Source: Candidatus Pantoea varia
GTDB taxonomy: Bacteria > Pseudomonadota > Gammaproteobacteria > Enterobacterales > Enterobacteriaceae
Direction of reading: 5' to 3'
DNA length: 64,000 bases
Assembly: GCF_900115075.1 (NCBI RefSeq)
Contig: NZ_FOVG01000006.1
Location: forward strand, 62,001 to 126,000
This document shows, one piece after another, positions 37,795 through 48,206 of this stretch. The position numbers and the translations under genes were made by a program. Within the stretch, counting starts at the first letter, position 1; each line of letters begins with the position of its first letter. The notes under the pieces are model-generated. The model saw only the letters and a list, made by a program, of their open reading frames with translations. It did not search any database and was not told where the DNA came from.

Positions 37795-39546
37795 TCAATA
37801 ACCCGCACTCAAATCATCAATACTGCGCGGATCAGAAGCGCCATATAACATGCCATCCGGCCCAATCATGATGCTCTGCGTACTGCCCATCGATGGCAGC
37901 ACTTTTACATGCTGACCTTTGGCTTCCAGCAGACGCAGCGTATCGGGACTGAAGCCCTTCTCCACCCGCAGCTGATCCGGCAACCACTGATGATGGAAGC
38001 GCGGCGCATTGGTGGCTTCCGCCACGTTCATTCCAAAGTCGATGCTGTTAACCACCATCTGCAACACCGTGGTGATAATGCGGCTGCCGCCAGGACTGCC
38101 GGTTACCAGCCAGGTTTTGCCTCCTTTGGCGACGATAGTCGGCGACATTGATGACAACGGACGTTTCGCTGGCTGAACCGCATTCGCTTCCCCGCCGACC
38201 AGCCCGTAGACATTTGGCGTGCCTGGCTTAGCTGAGAAGTCATCCATCTCATTATTCATCAGGATACCGCTGTTGCCCGCCACAATCCCGCTGCCGAAAT
38301 AGGTGTTAAGCGTGTAGGTCACCGCGACCGCATTGCCCTGCTTATCCACCACCGAGAAATGCGTCGTCTGATTACTTTCATAAGGTTCGAGCTTGCCCGG
38401 CTTGATCTCGCTGGAAGGGCGCGCCTTCGCCACATCGATCTGCTGCGCCAGCGTTTTGGCATACGCTTTACTGGTCAGCGCCTGCCACGGCACCTTCACG
38501 AAATCGGGATCGCCGAGATATTCTGAGCGGTCCGCATAGGCATATTTTTCCGCTTCCGCCATCACCTGCATGGCGTCAGCACTGCCAAAGCCCATCTTCG
38601 CCAGATCGAAGTTCTCCAGGATATTCAGGATCTGCACGATGTGGATGCCACCGGATGACGGCGGCGGCATTGAGAAGACTTCATAGCCACGGTAAGTCCC
38701 GCTGATGGGCTTACGCTCGACCGCACGATAGGCCGCCAGGTCAGCTTTGTTGATCAGGCCGCCGTGTTGTGCCATCTCTCCGGCGATTTCATCCGCAATT
38801 TCGCCTTTGTAAAAGGCATCCGGTCCCTGACGGGCAATCAGTTGCAGGCTGTGAGCCAGGTTCTTCTGCACCAGCCGATCGCCCTTCTGCCACGGCGTGC
38901 CGTCCGGTTTGTAGAAAATTGCTTTGCTGTTGGGATGGGTGATCAGCACTTCTTTGCCGTAGGTTTTCAGGTCATCCGCCAGTGCGTCATTGACCGGAAT
39001 ACCGTCACGCGCCAGTTTGATCGCCGGTGCCAGCAGGGTGCTCAGCGGCAGCGTGCCATATTTTTGCGCGGCCAGCGCCAGTCCGGCGACGGTACCCGGC
39101 GTACCGGAGGCGAGATGCGATGTCAGCGACAGCTTACTGTCGGCGTTGCCCTGCTTATCCAGGAACATGTCGCGCGACGCGTGCCCCGGTGCCATTTCAC
39201 GGAAATCGATAGCGGTAGCGCGGCCCGATGCGGTGCGCAGCAGCATAAAGCCCCCCCCGCCCAGGTTGCCCGCCTGCGGATGGGTCACGGCCAGCGCAAA
39301 GCCCACCGCGACCGCGGCATCCACCGCATTCCCGCCCTGTCGCAGAATTTCCACACCCACCTGGGTGGCCATCGCATCCACCGACGCCACCATGCCATGC
39401 TGCGCTTTTACCGGGTGAAAAGTATCACTGTCCACGCCGTAGGAGACCGGCGGAGCCTGTACAGGCGCAGCGTTAGCACCCGCCACTACGGTGAAACTCA
39501 TCACCAGCGACCAGCTAAGCTGACGCACTGTTTGCTGCATTTTCAT
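37795..39546 (-). CDS. ggt: Gamma-glutamyltranspeptidase Ggt
   Basis: Ggt is a periplasmic N-terminal-nucleophile hydrolase that cleaves glutathione and other gamma-glutamyl compounds or transfers the gamma-glutamyl group. The 583-residue precursor has a signal peptide ending near residue 26 (VVAGANA). It self-cleaves into large and small subunits before Thr394 in ESNQ-TTHFSVVDKQGN; the corresponding E. coli nucleophile is Thr391. Other family blocks are NAVDAAVAVGFALAVTHPQAGNLGGGGFML and RPLSSMSPTIV with GSPGGSRIITTV. Confidence 0.96.
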   Translation of the reverse strand: MKMQQTVRQLSWSLVMSFTVVAGANAAPVQAPPVSYGVDSDTFHPVKAQHGMVASVDAMATQVGVEILRQGGNAVDAAVAVGFALAVTHPQAGNLGGGGFMLLRTASGRATAIDFREMAPGHASRDMFLDKQGNADSKLSLTSHLASGTPGTVAGLALAAQKYGTLPLSTLLAPAIKLARDGIPVNDALADDLKTYGKEVLITHPNSKAIFYKPDGTPWQKGDRLVQKNLAHSLQLIARQGPDAFYKGEIADEIAGEMAQHGGLINKADLAAYRAVERKPISGTYRGYEVFSMPPPSSGGIHIVQILNILENFDLAKMGFGSADAMQVMAEAEKYAYADRSEYLGDPDFVKVPWQALTSKAYAKTLAQQIDVAKARPSSEIKPGKLEPYESNQTTHFSVVDKQGNAVAVTYTLNTYFGSGIVAGNSGILMNNEMDDFSAKPGTPNVYGLVGGEANAVQPAKRPLSSMSPTIVAKGGKTWLVTGSPGGSRIITTVLQMVVNSIDFGMNVAEATNAPRFHHQWLPDQLRVEKGFSPDTLRLLEAKGQHVKVLPSMGSTQSIMIGPDGMLYGASDPRSIDDLSAGY

Positions 39547-39752
39547 CCTGCCACCATCCCGTATTGTTATTTACATTTTTTTATCATTTCTGCAAGTGTC
39601 TACAAATACAGCAAAATAACCGGGGTTAAGTCAAATCAGGAATACATCTGAAAGTAAGGTCTGTGATATCGGGTAAACTTATGGATGCGACCCTGAGATC
39701 GGTGTGCGCCGTTGTGCACCCAAAACCCTGTCGCGTTAAGGAAGGAGGAGTG

Positions 39753-40046
39753 ATGAAAAAGTGGATGATTGTTTTAGCTGCCCTGCTGCCTTTCGCCAGC
39801 CAGGCGAACACGCTGAACAGCACCAACGATCCGAACAAACCGGGCTATAACCCAAGCCAGCAGCGGATGCAGTCGCAGATGCAGACCGGCCAGCAGCAGC
39901 AACAGCTGAAGCTGCGCCAGGATCAGCAGCGTCAGACGCAGGACATGCAGCGTAAAATGCAGGAACAGCGGAACAGCACCCAGCAGCGGGTAATTACCTC
40001 GCAGCCGGGCCAGCAGAATCAGAATCAGAATCTAAACCAGAACTAA
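39753..40046 (+). CDS. yhhA: YhhA-like DUF2756 secreted protein
   Basis: The 97-residue protein has a signal peptide ([20 protein letters not shown]) followed by a low-complexity, glutamine- and asparagine-rich mature part ([24 protein letters not shown], then [10 protein letters not shown]). This fits the YhhA/DUF2756 family, whose gene also lies between ggt and ugpQ in E. coli; its function is unknown. AAGGAGGAG precedes the ATG at 39753. The stop overlaps the convergent ugpQ stop by a few bases. Confidence 0.85.
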   Translation: MKKWMIVLAALLPFASQANTLNSTNDPNKPGYNPSQQRMQSQMQTGQQQQQLKLRQDQQRQTQDMQRKMQEQRNSTQQRVITSQPGQQNQNQNLNQN

Positions 40047-40786
40047 TGAAAATCGGGGCCAATGATGTCGATGCTGTCGGTACAGATGGCATCGACGCCC
40101 CACTTCAGTAATTCCCGCGCCCGATCCGGGCTGTTCACGGTATAAACCAGAATCTTCAGTCCGCCTGCTTTCAGTTCGGCGACACGCTCAGCGGTCAGCA
40201 CCTTGTGATTGAGATGGATCGACACGCACGCCAGCGCGGTCGTTTTTTCCTGCCACTCTGGATCCCAGCTGTGCGACAGCAGGCCACGCGGCAGCTGCGG
40301 CTCGACCTGCATCGCCGCGTCCAGCGCCTCAAAAGAGAACGAGGAGAGCAACGGTGCAGTCTGACCCTGCCACAGGATCGCGGCAGCCTGGGCCACGGCG
40401 CGCCCGGTTTCGGCGTCACTGCCGGTGGTCGGTTTGATCTCGATGTTCGCCATCATCTGATGCTGACGGCAGCGGGCCGCTACGTCATCCAGCCGCGCCA
40501 GCTTCTCGCCGGTAAACGCGTTGCCAAACCAGCTGCCCGCATCGAGCTGCGACAGCTTCTCCCACGGCAGCTGACCCGCCACGCCCCAGCCGTTGCTGGT
40601 GCGATCCAGCGTGTCGTCATGCAGCAGGAAGATCTGCGCATCCAGTGATAATTTGGCATCAAACTCAATCATCTGATGACCATATTTCGCACCGGTGTCG
40701 ATCGCGGCCAGCGTGTTTTCCGGTGCCAGTTTACCGCCGCCGCGATGGGCGACGATGCGGGGATAGGGCCAGTGTTGTGTGCTCAT
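40043..40786 (-). CDS. ugpQ: Cytoplasmic glycerophosphodiester phosphodiesterase UgpQ
   Basis: UgpQ hydrolyses glycerophosphodiesters imported by the Ugp transporter to glycerol-3-phosphate and an alcohol. The 247-residue GDPD protein has the catalytic motif [19 protein letters not shown] with the paired histidine in [13 protein letters not shown], the metal ligand region ANIEIKPT and the C-terminal [21 protein letters not shown]. It has no signal peptide, unlike GlpQ. The ATG at 40786 overlaps the ugpC stop (ATGA), so I use it rather than 40849. Confidence 0.94.
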   Translation of the reverse strand: MSTQHWPYPRIVAHRGGGKLAPENTLAAIDTGAKYGHQMIEFDAKLSLDAQIFLLHDDTLDRTSNGWGVAGQLPWEKLSQLDAGSWFGNAFTGEKLARLDDVAARCRQHQMMANIEIKPTTGSDAETGRAVAQAAAILWQGQTAPLLSSFSFEALDAAMQVEPQLPRGLLSHSWDPEWQEKTTALACVSIHLNHKVLTAERVAELKAGGLKILVYTVNSPDRARELLKWGVDAICTDSIDIIGPDFH

Positions 40787-41856
40787 TCCAGACGCTTTCC
40801 ATGGGTTGAATCGAAGAAGTGTAACGCATCTGGCGGCAGATGCAGCCACAGCGTACTGCCGGGCTGCGGGCGTTCGCTGTGGGCTAAGCGTACCACCAGT
40901 GGCGTGTCACCGATGCGACCATGTGCCAGATTATCGGCGCCCAGCATCTCCAGCGTATCGACCCGAAGCGGCACACCGCCCTGCTCACGGCTACTGAGCT
41001 GGATATGCTCTGGCCGGATACCCAGCACCACCGGCCGGTTAGCCCATTTCGCTTTACTGTCGCTGAGCGGCAGTGCGTGTGAGGCATCCAGATTAAAGCG
41101 TGTGCCGTCACTGCTGAACTGCCCTTTCAGCAGGTTCATGGCGGGCGCGCCGATAAACGAGGCAACAAACAGGCTGGCAGGACGTTCATACACGTCAACC
41201 GGCGTGCCGAGCTGTTCGACCACGCCTTTGTTCATCACCATCACCCGCTGCGCCAGCGTCATCGCTTCGACCTGATCGTGCGTCACATAGAGGCTGGTGG
41301 TCTGTAAGCGGCGATGCAGCAGTTGCAGCTCCAGCCGCATCTGCACCCGCAGGCGGGCATCGAGATTCGACAGCGGCTCATCGAACAGAAATACCGCCGG
41401 TTCACGCACGATGGCCCGACCCATCGCCACGCGCTGGCGCTGTCCGCCCGAGAGTTCGCGAGGCCGACGCATCAGCAGGTGATCCAGCTCCAGGCTGCGC
41501 GCCGCGTCGAGCACCCGCTGCCGGACCTGCTCTTTGCCCATCCCGCGGATTTTCAGGCCATAGGCCATGTTCTCCTCCACCGACATGTGGGGATAGAGCG
41601 CGTAGTTCTGGAACACCATTGCAATGCCGCGATCTTTAGGCTCTTCCTGGGTAACGCGCCGGTTGTCGATATAGATATCGCCGGAGGTGACGCGCTCCAG
41701 TCCGGCCACCATGCGCAGCAGAGTCGATTTCCCGCAGCCGGATGGCCCGACCATCACCATAAACTCGCCGTCATTGATCGTGACGTTCAGCGGCTGAATG
41801 ATCTGGTTTTTGCCATCGTAGGACTTGGTTACTGCCTGAAGGGTTACGCCTGCCAT
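40783..41856 (-). CDS. ugpC: sn-Glycerol-3-phosphate ABC transporter ATPase UgpC
   Basis: UgpC powers the Ugp importer. The 357-residue protein belongs to the MalK-type ABC ATPases. It shows Walker [11 protein letters not shown]-loop [12 protein letters not shown], signature [14 protein letters not shown], Walker B VFLFDEP and the H-loop [18 protein letters not shown]-terminal TOBE/regulatory domain follows (about residues 240-357). The ATG at 41856, one base after the ugpE stop codon, gives [13 protein letters not shown], matching E. coli; the longer frame to 41895 overlaps ugpE. Confidence 0.95.
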   Translation of the reverse strand: MAGVTLQAVTKSYDGKNQIIQPLNVTINDGEFMVMVGPSGCGKSTLLRMVAGLERVTSGDIYIDNRRVTQEEPKDRGIAMVFQNYALYPHMSVEENMAYGLKIRGMGKEQVRQRVLDAARSLELDHLLMRRPRELSGGQRQRVAMGRAIVREPAVFLFDEPLSNLDARLRVQMRLELQLLHRRLQTTSLYVTHDQVEAMTLAQRVMVMNKGVVEQLGTPVDVYERPASLFVASFIGAPAMNLLKGQFSSDGTRFNLDASHALPLSDSKAKWANRPVVLGIRPEHIQLSSREQGGVPLRVDTLEMLGADNLAHGRIGDTPLVVRLAHSERPQPGSTLWLHLPPDALHFFDSTHGKRLE

Positions 41857-41857
41857 C

Positions 41858-42703
41858 TTATTTCTCACTCTCAACCAGACCGCGCACAAAGGCACGCTGC
41901 ATGACTAATACCACCACCAGCGGCGGGATCAGGGTTAATAACATTGCTGCCATCACTTCGTTCCACTGGGTCGGCGATCCGCTGGTGGAGATCATGCTTT
42001 TGATCCCCGCCACTGCCGTGCCGAGGCTGGCATCATTGATGATCAGCAGCGGCCAGAGATACTGGTTCCAGCCGTAGATAAAGGTGATGACAAACAGCGC
42101 CGCCAGATTGGTTTTCGACAGCGGCAGGACAATGTCGATGAAGAAGCGCATCGCGCTGGCCCCGTCGATGCGCGCCGCTTCCACCAGCTCATCCGGCAGC
42201 GACATAAAGAACTGGCGGAACAGGAAGGTGGCGGTCGCCGACGCCATCAGCGGCAAGGTTAATCCGCTGTAGCTGTCGAGCAGATGAAGGTCGGCGATCA
42301 CCTGCACCGTGGGGAAGATACGCACCTCAACCGGCAGCATCAGAGTGATGAAGATCAGCCAGAAAAAGAGCGTGCGCAGCGGAAAGCGAAACCAGACCAG
42401 CGCAAACGCCGACAGCATCGACACCGTGATTTTGCCGAAGGTGATACCCAGCGCCATAATCATGCTGTTGAGCAGCATCAGGCCAAACGCCGGCCCGCTG
42501 CCGTTGACGCCGTGAGTCCAGATGCGCGAGATGTTCTCCCACAGGTGCGTGCCGGGCACCAGCGTCATCGGCACCTGATAGACCGCCTCGTTATCCAGCG
42601 TCGCCGCCACAAAGGCGACATAGAGCGGAAACAGGATGGTGAGCACGCCCAGCACCAGCACAATGTGGCTGAAGATATCCAGTCCGCGTCGATTCTCAAT
42701 CAT
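41858..42703 (-). CDS. ugpE: sn-Glycerol-3-phosphate ABC transporter permease UgpE
   Basis: UgpE is one of two permease subunits of the Ugp importer. The 281-residue protein has six predicted helices (first near residues 12-34) and the ABC permease EAA loop [26 protein letters not shown], which docks with UgpC. The start overlaps the ugpA stop by four bases (ATGA). Confidence 0.95.
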   Translation of the reverse strand: MIENRRGLDIFSHIVLVLGVLTILFPLYVAFVAATLDNEAVYQVPMTLVPGTHLWENISRIWTHGVNGSGPAFGLMLLNSMIMALGITFGKITVSMLSAFALVWFRFPLRTLFFWLIFITLMLPVEVRIFPTVQVIADLHLLDSYSGLTLPLMASATATFLFRQFFMSLPDELVEAARIDGASAMRFFIDIVLPLSKTNLAALFVITFIYGWNQYLWPLLIINDASLGTAVAGIKSMISTSGSPTQWNEVMAAMLLTLIPPLVVVLVMQRAFVRGLVESEK

Positions 42704-43587
42704 TGGTATTGCACCTTACGTTCAACAAAGCGGAACTGGAGCACCGTCAACCCAATGACCAGCAACATCAGCACCACCGACTGCGCAGCGGACGAGGAGA
42801 GATCCAGCCCGGTAAAGCCTTCGCGATAAATTTTGTAGATCAGCGTGGTGGTCGCCTGCACCGGCCCGCCGCCGGTTGCGGCATCGATCACCGGGAAGGT
42901 ATCGAAGAAGGCATAGATCAGGTTCACCACCAGCAGGAAGAAGCTGACCGGCGTAATCAGCGGCAGTGAGAGGTTGAAGAAGCGACGCACCGGTCCGGCA
43001 CCGTCAATCGCGGCGGCTTCCACCAGCGATTTGGGGATAGACTGCAGTGCGGCGAAGAAGAACAGGAAGTTGTAGCTCATCTGCTGCCAGATCGAGGCCA
43101 GCACCACCAGGAACATCGCCTGACCGCTGTTCTGCGCGTAGTTCCAGTTGTAGCCGAAGTGGTTCAGCAGGTAGCTGAACAGGCCCAGGCCAGGGTTAAA
43201 CAGAAACATCCACAGCACCGCGGCCACCACGGGCGCAACGGCGTAGGGCAGCAGCAGCAGGGTCTGATAGAGGCGGCGCAGTCGTACCACATAATCCACC
43301 AGCGCTGCCAGCAGCAGCGAGAAGACCATGCCGAACACCGTGACCATGCCGCTGAATTTGATGGTGGTCCAGAACGAATCCAGATAGTAAGGATCGGCAA
43401 ACAGCCGCGTGAAGTTTTCCAGCCCGACAAAGCTGCTGGAGATGCCAAAAGGATCGAGGCTTTGCAGCGAGTACCACAGCGCTTCACCGGCAGGCCAGAG
43501 AAAGAAGATAGCGGTAATCAGCAGTTGCGGCAGCACCAGAAGATAGGGCAACAGGCTGGTGCGAAAGACCGGACGAGATGAAGACAT
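42700..43587 (-). CDS. ugpA: sn-Glycerol-3-phosphate ABC transporter permease UgpA
   Basis: UgpA pairs with UgpE to form the membrane channel. The 295-residue protein has six predicted helices and the EAA loop [24 protein letters not shown]. It follows ugpB after 54 bases and overlaps ugpE by four. The arrangement ugpB-A-E-C-Q equals that of E. coli. Confidence 0.95.
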   Translation of the reverse strand: MSSSRPVFRTSLLPYLLVLPQLLITAIFFLWPAGEALWYSLQSLDPFGISSSFVGLENFTRLFADPYYLDSFWTTIKFSGMVTVFGMVFSLLLAALVDYVVRLRRLYQTLLLLPYAVAPVVAAVLWMFLFNPGLGLFSYLLNHFGYNWNYAQNSGQAMFLVVLASIWQQMSYNFLFFFAALQSIPKSLVEAAAIDGAGPVRRFFNLSLPLITPVSFFLLVVNLIYAFFDTFPVIDAATGGGPVQATTTLIYKIYREGFTGLDLSSSAAQSVVLMLLVIGLTVLQFRFVERKVQYQ

Positions 43588-43641
43588 GGCGTACCTGACG
43601 TCAGAAAAGAGGGGCCAGCCAGGCTGGCCCGCATGGAGAGA

Positions 43642-44958
43642 TTACTTCACCTGCTGCTGGAAGCGGCGCAGCAGCTCGTTGCCGCGTTTCACTGCGTTAT
43701 CCATCGCGTTTTGCGGTGACTGTTTGCCGGTCCAGACGCTTTCCAGCTCTTCGTCGATCACGGTACGAATCTGCGGCATGTTGCCCAAACGCATCCCTTT
43801 GGTGAACGGCAATGGCGGCTTGTTCATCATCTGACGGGTGGCGATATCCGCACCCGGATTCTTATCGTAGAAGCCCTGCTGTTTCGTCAGCTCGTAGGCG
43901 GCGGTAGTAATCGGCAGATAGCCGGTTTTCTGGTGCCATTCCGCAGCGATTTCCGGTTTAGCCAGGAACTGCATAAACTCAGCTACGCCTTTGTAGGTTG
44001 CCGCATCTTTGCCTTTCATCACCCACAGGCTGGCACCGCCGATCAGGGCGTTCTGCGGCGCATTCGGCACGGTGTCGTCATACGGCATCATGCCAACGCC
44101 GAAGTTGAATTTGGCGTAATGACGGATATCAGCCAGCGAACCGGATGAGGCGGTGGTGATACCGCAGTCGCCGTTGTAGAACTTGGCGGTGGACTCATCT
44201 TTGCGGCCAAAGTAGGTGAAGTCCCCTTTCTTGTTCATCGCTTCCAGCTGTTCAATATGACGAACCAGTACCGGCTTGTTGAACTCCAGCACCGCATCGA
44301 GTCCGTCAAATCCATTGTTTTCAGTCGCTACCGGCAGAGCATGCCAGGCGCTGAAGTTTTCAATCTGGATCCAGCCCTGCCAGCCGCTGGCGTAGCCACA
44401 ACTCATGCCCGATTTACGCAGTGCGGCGGCATCCGTCGCCAGCGCCTGCCAGGTTTTAGGCGGCTGGTCCGGGTTCAGGCCCGCTTTTTTAAAGGCGTCT
44501 TTGTTGTAGTAGAGCACCGGCGTCGAGCTGTTGAACGGCTGAGAGATCAGCTGACCTTTGCTGTCGCTGTAGTAGCCCGCCACCGTTGGCACGAATTGTT
44601 TTTCATCGAAAGGAATGCCGGCATCTTTGAAGACCTGATGCACCGGCACAATCGCTTTTGAGGCCATCATGGTCGCCGTACCGACTTCATAGACCTGCAG
44701 CACCGCAGGCGCTTTGCCGCTGCGCACAGCCGCAATCCCTGCTGCCAGGCTCTGCTCGTAGTTACCTTTGTAGGTCGGAACAATTTTGTAATCGGGATGC
44801 GTCTCGTTAAAACGCTGTGCCAGCGAATCCACTTCTTTGCCTAACTCGCCTTCCATAGAGTGCCAGAAAGGGATCTCAGTGGCGGCCATGGCATGGCTGC
44901 TGAGCGTCAGACCGAGCAGCACGCTCATCAGGCTACGACGAAAGGTAACGACGGACAT
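43642..44958 (-). CDS. ugpB: sn-Glycerol-3-phosphate-binding periplasmic protein UgpB
   Basis: UgpB captures glycerol-3-phosphate and glycerophosphodiesters in the periplasm for UgpAEC. The 438-residue precursor has a signal peptide with likely cleavage after SSHAMA (about residue 26). The mature protein starts [22 protein letters not shown], a family-1 solute-binding protein. AGGAAAA precedes the start. It leads the operon and is preceded by three pho-box heptads, pointing to PhoB activation in phosphate starvation. Confidence 0.96.
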   Translation of the reverse strand: MSVVTFRRSLMSVLLGLTLSSHAMAATEIPFWHSMEGELGKEVDSLAQRFNETHPDYKIVPTYKGNYEQSLAAGIAAVRSGKAPAVLQVYEVGTATMMASKAIVPVHQVFKDAGIPFDEKQFVPTVAGYYSDSKGQLISQPFNSSTPVLYYNKDAFKKAGLNPDQPPKTWQALATDAAALRKSGMSCGYASGWQGWIQIENFSAWHALPVATENNGFDGLDAVLEFNKPVLVRHIEQLEAMNKKGDFTYFGRKDESTAKFYNGDCGITTASSGSLADIRHYAKFNFGVGMMPYDDTVPNAPQNALIGGASLWVMKGKDAATYKGVAEFMQFLAKPEIAAEWHQKTGYLPITTAAYELTKQQGFYDKNPGADIATRQMMNKPPLPFTKGMRLGNMPQIRTVIDEELESVWTGKQSPQNAMDNAVKRGNELLRRFQQQVK

Positions 44959-45042
44959 AGAATTTTCCTGTGCAGGTAAATACGCGTGAAATCACGGATT
45001 TCTGGTTCGCGAAGTAACATGACACGCGGAAATGAAGGATTA

Positions 45043-45071
45043 ATAACAGAAAGATGACAGCGCGGTGACAG
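45043..45071 (-). promoter_or_regulatory. Triple-heptad Pho box upstream of ugpB
   Basis: On the minus strand three heptads occur at the exact PhoB spacing of 11 bases: CTGTCAC (45071-45065), CTGTCAT (45060-45054) and CTGTTAT (45049-45043), each separated by 4 bases. PhoB binds two heptads per dimer, so two overlapping boxes are possible. The set lies 85-113 bases before the ugpB ATG. Confidence 0.9.
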
Positions 45072-45273
45072 GCGAAAGCGAGGAAAAGAGGACGCTGGCA
45101 GCGCGGCGGCAAAACACCACCACCGCCAGGTTTTGGTTACACAATTTGCAAAGCGGTTAGGAAGTGAAAACATGTGATGCTGGTTTTCACTTTACCAGAC
45201 TCAAAGACTGATGGCGGCTCCACCATCATCGATATTCAAGGCCGTCGGCGGCGCAGGCAGATTGCGGGCGGAC

Positions 45274-45447
45274 AGCGCGCAGCCACCGGAGCGTACACGT
45301 AGTACGTGAGGATGGCGAGCACTGCCCAACCACAACCTGACCAGTAAGCCAGGCCTGTGTACCAAAGCGCACAGCATCCGGAGCGTACACGTAGTACGTG
45401 AGGATGGCGAGCACTGCCCAACCGCAACCTGGCCAGTAAGCCAGGCC
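45274..45447. repeat. Directly repeated intergenic element, two copies
   Basis: Two near-identical 70-bp copies lie at 45286-45355 and 45378-45447, a 92-bp period. Each begins CCGGAGCGTACACGTAG, continues TACGTGAGGATGGCGAGC and ends CCAGTAAGCCAGGCC. They differ at only two visible positions, and similarity extends about 12 bases further upstream (AGCGCGCAGC versus AGCGCACAGC). Each copy holds the dyad CACGTA-G-TACGTG. They lie immediately after livF, on its 3' side. They resemble dispersed enterobacterial intergenic repeats, but I cannot name the family. Confidence 0.85.
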
Positions 45448-45455
45448 GTGCCCCA

Positions 45456-46169
45456 TCAGGCACCTAAGTAAGCGCTGCGGACGGCTTCGTTGGAGAGAAG
45501 CGCTGCACCGGTATCTTCCAGCACCACATGCCCGTTCTCCAGCACATAGCCCCGATCCGCCAGCTTCAGCGCCTGATTCGCATTCTGCTCCACCAGGAAA
45601 ATCGTCATCCCCTCGCTGCGCAGCTGCTCAATGGTGTCGAAGATCTGCTGAATAATGATCGGTGCCAGTCCCAGCGACGGCTCATCCAGCAGCAACAGGC
45701 GCGGCTGGCTCATCAGCGCACGGCCAATCGCCAGCATCTGCTGTTCGCCGCCTGACATTGTCCCGGCGCGCTGGATTTTGCGCTCTTCCAGACGCGGAAA
45801 GAGTTCATACACGCGCTTAATCCGCGTCAGATAGTCCGGACGGCTGGCAAAAAAGCCGCCCATCGCCAGGTTCTCTTCCACCGTCATACGCGAAAACACC
45901 CGCCGTCCCTCTGGCACGATGGCAATCGCTTCACGCATGATGCGCGCCGTTTGCCAGTCGGTGATGGCTTTACCATCAAAGGTAATCGTGCCCTTGGTCG
46001 CGCGCGGCTCACCGCAGAGCGTGCCCAGCAGCGTGGTTTTTCCGGCTCCGTTGGCGCCAATCAGGGTGACGATTTCGCCCTGATTGATATAGAGGCTGAC
46101 GTTGTGCAGCGCCTGAATTTTGCCGTAATGGGCGCTGACGTTCTCAATGGTTAACATCGCATTTGCCAT
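45456..46169 (-). CDS. livF: Branched-chain amino-acid ABC transporter ATPase LivF
   Basis: LivF is one of the two ATPases of the LIV importer for leucine, isoleucine and valine. The 237-residue protein matches E. coli in length. It has Walker A GANGAGKTT, signature MSGGEQQMLAIGRA, Walker B LLLLDEPSLGLAP and the H-loop LVEQNANQALKLADRGYVLENG. It is the last gene of the liv operon, one base after livG, with the duplicated repeat following on its 3' side. Confidence 0.96.
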   Translation of the reverse strand: MANAMLTIENVSAHYGKIQALHNVSLYINQGEIVTLIGANGAGKTTLLGTLCGEPRATKGTITFDGKAITDWQTARIMREAIAIVPEGRRVFSRMTVEENLAMGGFFASRPDYLTRIKRVYELFPRLEERKIQRAGTMSGGEQQMLAIGRALMSQPRLLLLDEPSLGLAPIIIQQIFDTIEQLRSEGMTIFLVEQNANQALKLADRGYVLENGHVVLEDTGAALLSNEAVRSAYLGA

Positions 46170-46170
46170 C

Positions 46171-46938
46171 TCAGGCCTCTCCTAAATAGGCACGAATGAC
46201 ATCCGGGTTATTACGAATCTCCTCCGGCGTTCCGTTAGCCAGCGGCGTTCCCTGATTAACCACGTAAATACGGTCAGAAATGCCCATTACCAGCTTCATA
46301 TCATGTTCAATCAGCAGCACCGACACCTTGTGTTCGCCACGCAGCTCCGCAATCAGCTCGTCCAGTTCGTGGGTCTCTTTAGGGTTAAGGCCCGCCGCCG
46401 GTTCATCCAGCATCAGAATCTCCGGGCGCGTCACCATGCAGCGCGCAATCTCCAGCCGACGCTGCTGACCATAGGCCAGATTACCCGCCTGGCGGTTAGC
46501 CAGATCCAGCAGACCGACCCGCTCCAGCCAGGTCGCCGCACGGTCCAGCGCCTCGCTTTCACTGCGGCGAAATGCCGGCGTCTTCAGCAGGCCGGAAAAC
46601 ACGCCGCTTTTCAGATGCTGATGCTGCGCGACCAGCAGGTTTTCAATCACCGTCATCTCACGGAACAGACGAACGTGCTGGAAAGTGCGTACGATGCCCA
46701 TCCGCGCAATCTTCTGGCCCGGCAATCCTTCCAGATGCTGCTCACGCAATGTGATCGTGCCGCCAGTCGGCTTGTAAAAGCCGGTCAGGCAGTTGAACAC
46801 GGTGGTTTTACCGGCACCGTTGGGGCCAATCAGTGAAACGATCTCCTGCGGACGCAGCTCCAGCGCCACATTGTTCACGGCTAACAGACCGCCGAAGCGC
46901 ATCATCAGGCCTTCAACGGCTAATAAAGGCTGAATCAT
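46171..46938 (-). CDS. livG: Branched-chain amino-acid ABC transporter ATPase LivG
   Basis: LivG is the partner ATPase of LivF. The 255-residue protein has Walker [13 protein letters not shown], the [14 protein letters not shown] signature in place of the common LSGGQ, Walker [14 protein letters not shown] and the C-terminal [22 protein letters not shown]. This signature is usual for LivG proteins. The start overlaps the livM stop as ATGA. Confidence 0.96.
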   Translation of the reverse strand: MIQPLLAVEGLMMRFGGLLAVNNVALELRPQEIVSLIGPNGAGKTTVFNCLTGFYKPTGGTITLREQHLEGLPGQKIARMGIVRTFQHVRLFREMTVIENLLVAQHQHLKSGVFSGLLKTPAFRRSESEALDRAATWLERVGLLDLANRQAGNLAYGQQRRLEIARCMVTRPEILMLDEPAAGLNPKETHELDELIAELRGEHKVSVLLIEHDMKLVMGISDRIYVVNQGTPLANGTPEEIRNNPDVIRAYLGEA

Positions 46939-48206
46939 GCCTGCTCTCCTTTTTTAGCAGCTCTGAGCTTCAGATGCGGACGCTTCATCGGCAACAATCC
47001 CTGCGGACGCCAGATCATCATCAGCACCATCAGGCCGCCCAGCACCAGCATGCTGTATTCATTAAGGTCGCGCATCAGCTCGCGTGACACCACCAGCAGA
47101 ATGGCGGCCAGAATCACCGCAAACTGCGAGCCCATCCCGCCCAGAACCACAATCGCCAGTACAAAGGCGGATTCGACAAAGGTAAAGGATTCGGGGCTGA
47201 CAAAGCCCTGACGCGCCGCGAACAGACTGCCGGCAAAGCCCGCAAACGCGGCACTGATGGTAAAGGCGGTCAGCTTGATGCGGGTCGGACTCAGGCCCAG
47301 TGAACGGCAGGCAATCTCATCCTCGCGCAGCGCTTCCCAGGCCCGTCCCAGCGGCATGCGGAGCAGCCGGTTAATCACGAACAGGGTCAGCACCACCAGC
47401 AGCAGCGCCACCAGGTAGAGGAAGATAATGCGGTCGCTGGGATCGTACTTCAGCCCAAAGAAGTTATGGAAGGTATCCCAGCCGCCTTCACGCGGCGTAC
47501 GGCCAAACTCCAGACCAAACAGCGTCGGTTTCGGGATCTGGCTGATGCCATTCGGCCCGCCGGTCAGGGCGGTATTGTTCAGCAGCAGAATACGCACGAT
47601 CTCACCGAAGCCCAGCGTCACAATCGCCAGATAGTCACCGCGCAGTCGCAGTACCGGGAAGCCCAGCAGCAGACCAAATAGCGCAGCGACCATGCCGGAG
47701 AGCGGCAGGCATTGCCAGAAGCCGAGACCGTAATAGTGGTTCAGCAACGCAAAGGTGTAGGCACCGATGGCGTAGAAGCCGCCATAACCCAGCACCAGCA
47801 GGCCAGAAAGGCCGACCACCACGTTTAAGCCCAGACCGAGCATCACGTAGATCAGCGTCATGGTGGCGATATCGACGGTGCCGCGTGACACCAGGAATGG
47901 CCAGGCAATCGCGGCGATAATCATCACCGCCATCACCAGCTTCTGCTTCGGCGTCGATCCATCCAGGCCGGGTAACACCAGCGCCGGACCGGAGATTTTC
48001 TTCAGGCCGCGTTGCCACACCGGACGCATAAGCTGGAACAGAAACACCACCGCACAGCCTGCGGCGATCCAGTTCCAGCGTACGTTACCGGCGTTCTGCA
48101 CCACCAGATTAGTGCCGTCCAGATTCAGGCGTAGCCCCATGAAGAAGGTGGCGAGCACCAGCAGCATCACCGAGGAGATCAGGGCGTTGATAAAGGAAGA
48201 CTTCAT
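46935..48206 (-). CDS. livM: Branched-chain amino-acid ABC transporter permease LivM
   Basis: LivM is the larger permease of the LIV importer. The 423-residue protein has about ten predicted helices; the first ~90 residues form an N-terminal extension typical of enterobacterial LivM. The conserved core includes [34 protein letters not shown] and the cytoplasmic loop [19 protein letters not shown]. It overlaps both livH and livG by four bases. Confidence 0.95.
   Translation of the reverse strand: MKSSFINALISSVMLLVLATFFMGLRLNLDGTNLVVQNAGNVRWNWIAAGCAVVFLFQLMRPVWQRGLKKISGPALVLPGLDGSTPKQKLVMAVMIIAAIAWPFLVSRGTVDIATMTLIYVMLGLGLNVVVGLSGLLVLGYGGFYAIGAYTFALLNHYYGLGFWQCLPLSGMVAALFGLLLGFPVLRLRGDYLAIVTLGFGEIVRILLLNNTALTGGPNGISQIPKPTLFGLEFGRTPREGGWDTFHNFFGLKYDPSDRIIFLYLVALLLVVLTLFVINRLLRMPLGRAWEALREDEIACRSLGLSPTRIKLTAFTISAAFAGFAGSLFAARQGFVSPESFTFVESAFVLAIVVLGGMGSQFAVILAAILLVVSRELMRDLNEYSMLVLGGLMVLMMIWRPQGLLPMKRPHLKLRAAKKGEQA

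Noticed and set aside
38764-39651. Plus-strand 295-codon frame opposite ggt
   Set aside because: Antisense of ggt; low-complexity Gln/Arg-rich translation.
45162-45192. Inverted repeat AAGTGAAAAC/GTTTTCACTT as terminator of livF
   Set aside because: The 10-bp stem is real, but it lies about 260 bases beyond livF, past the repeats, and no T-tract follows on the minus strand.
45274-45447. Possible CRISPR array
   Set aside because: Only two copies, the repeat is 70 bp and the spacer 22 bp, and there are no cas genes nearby.
45226-45463. Two overlapping minus-strand frames with internal repeats
   Set aside because: They arise only because the duplicated 70-bp element is translated in chance frames.
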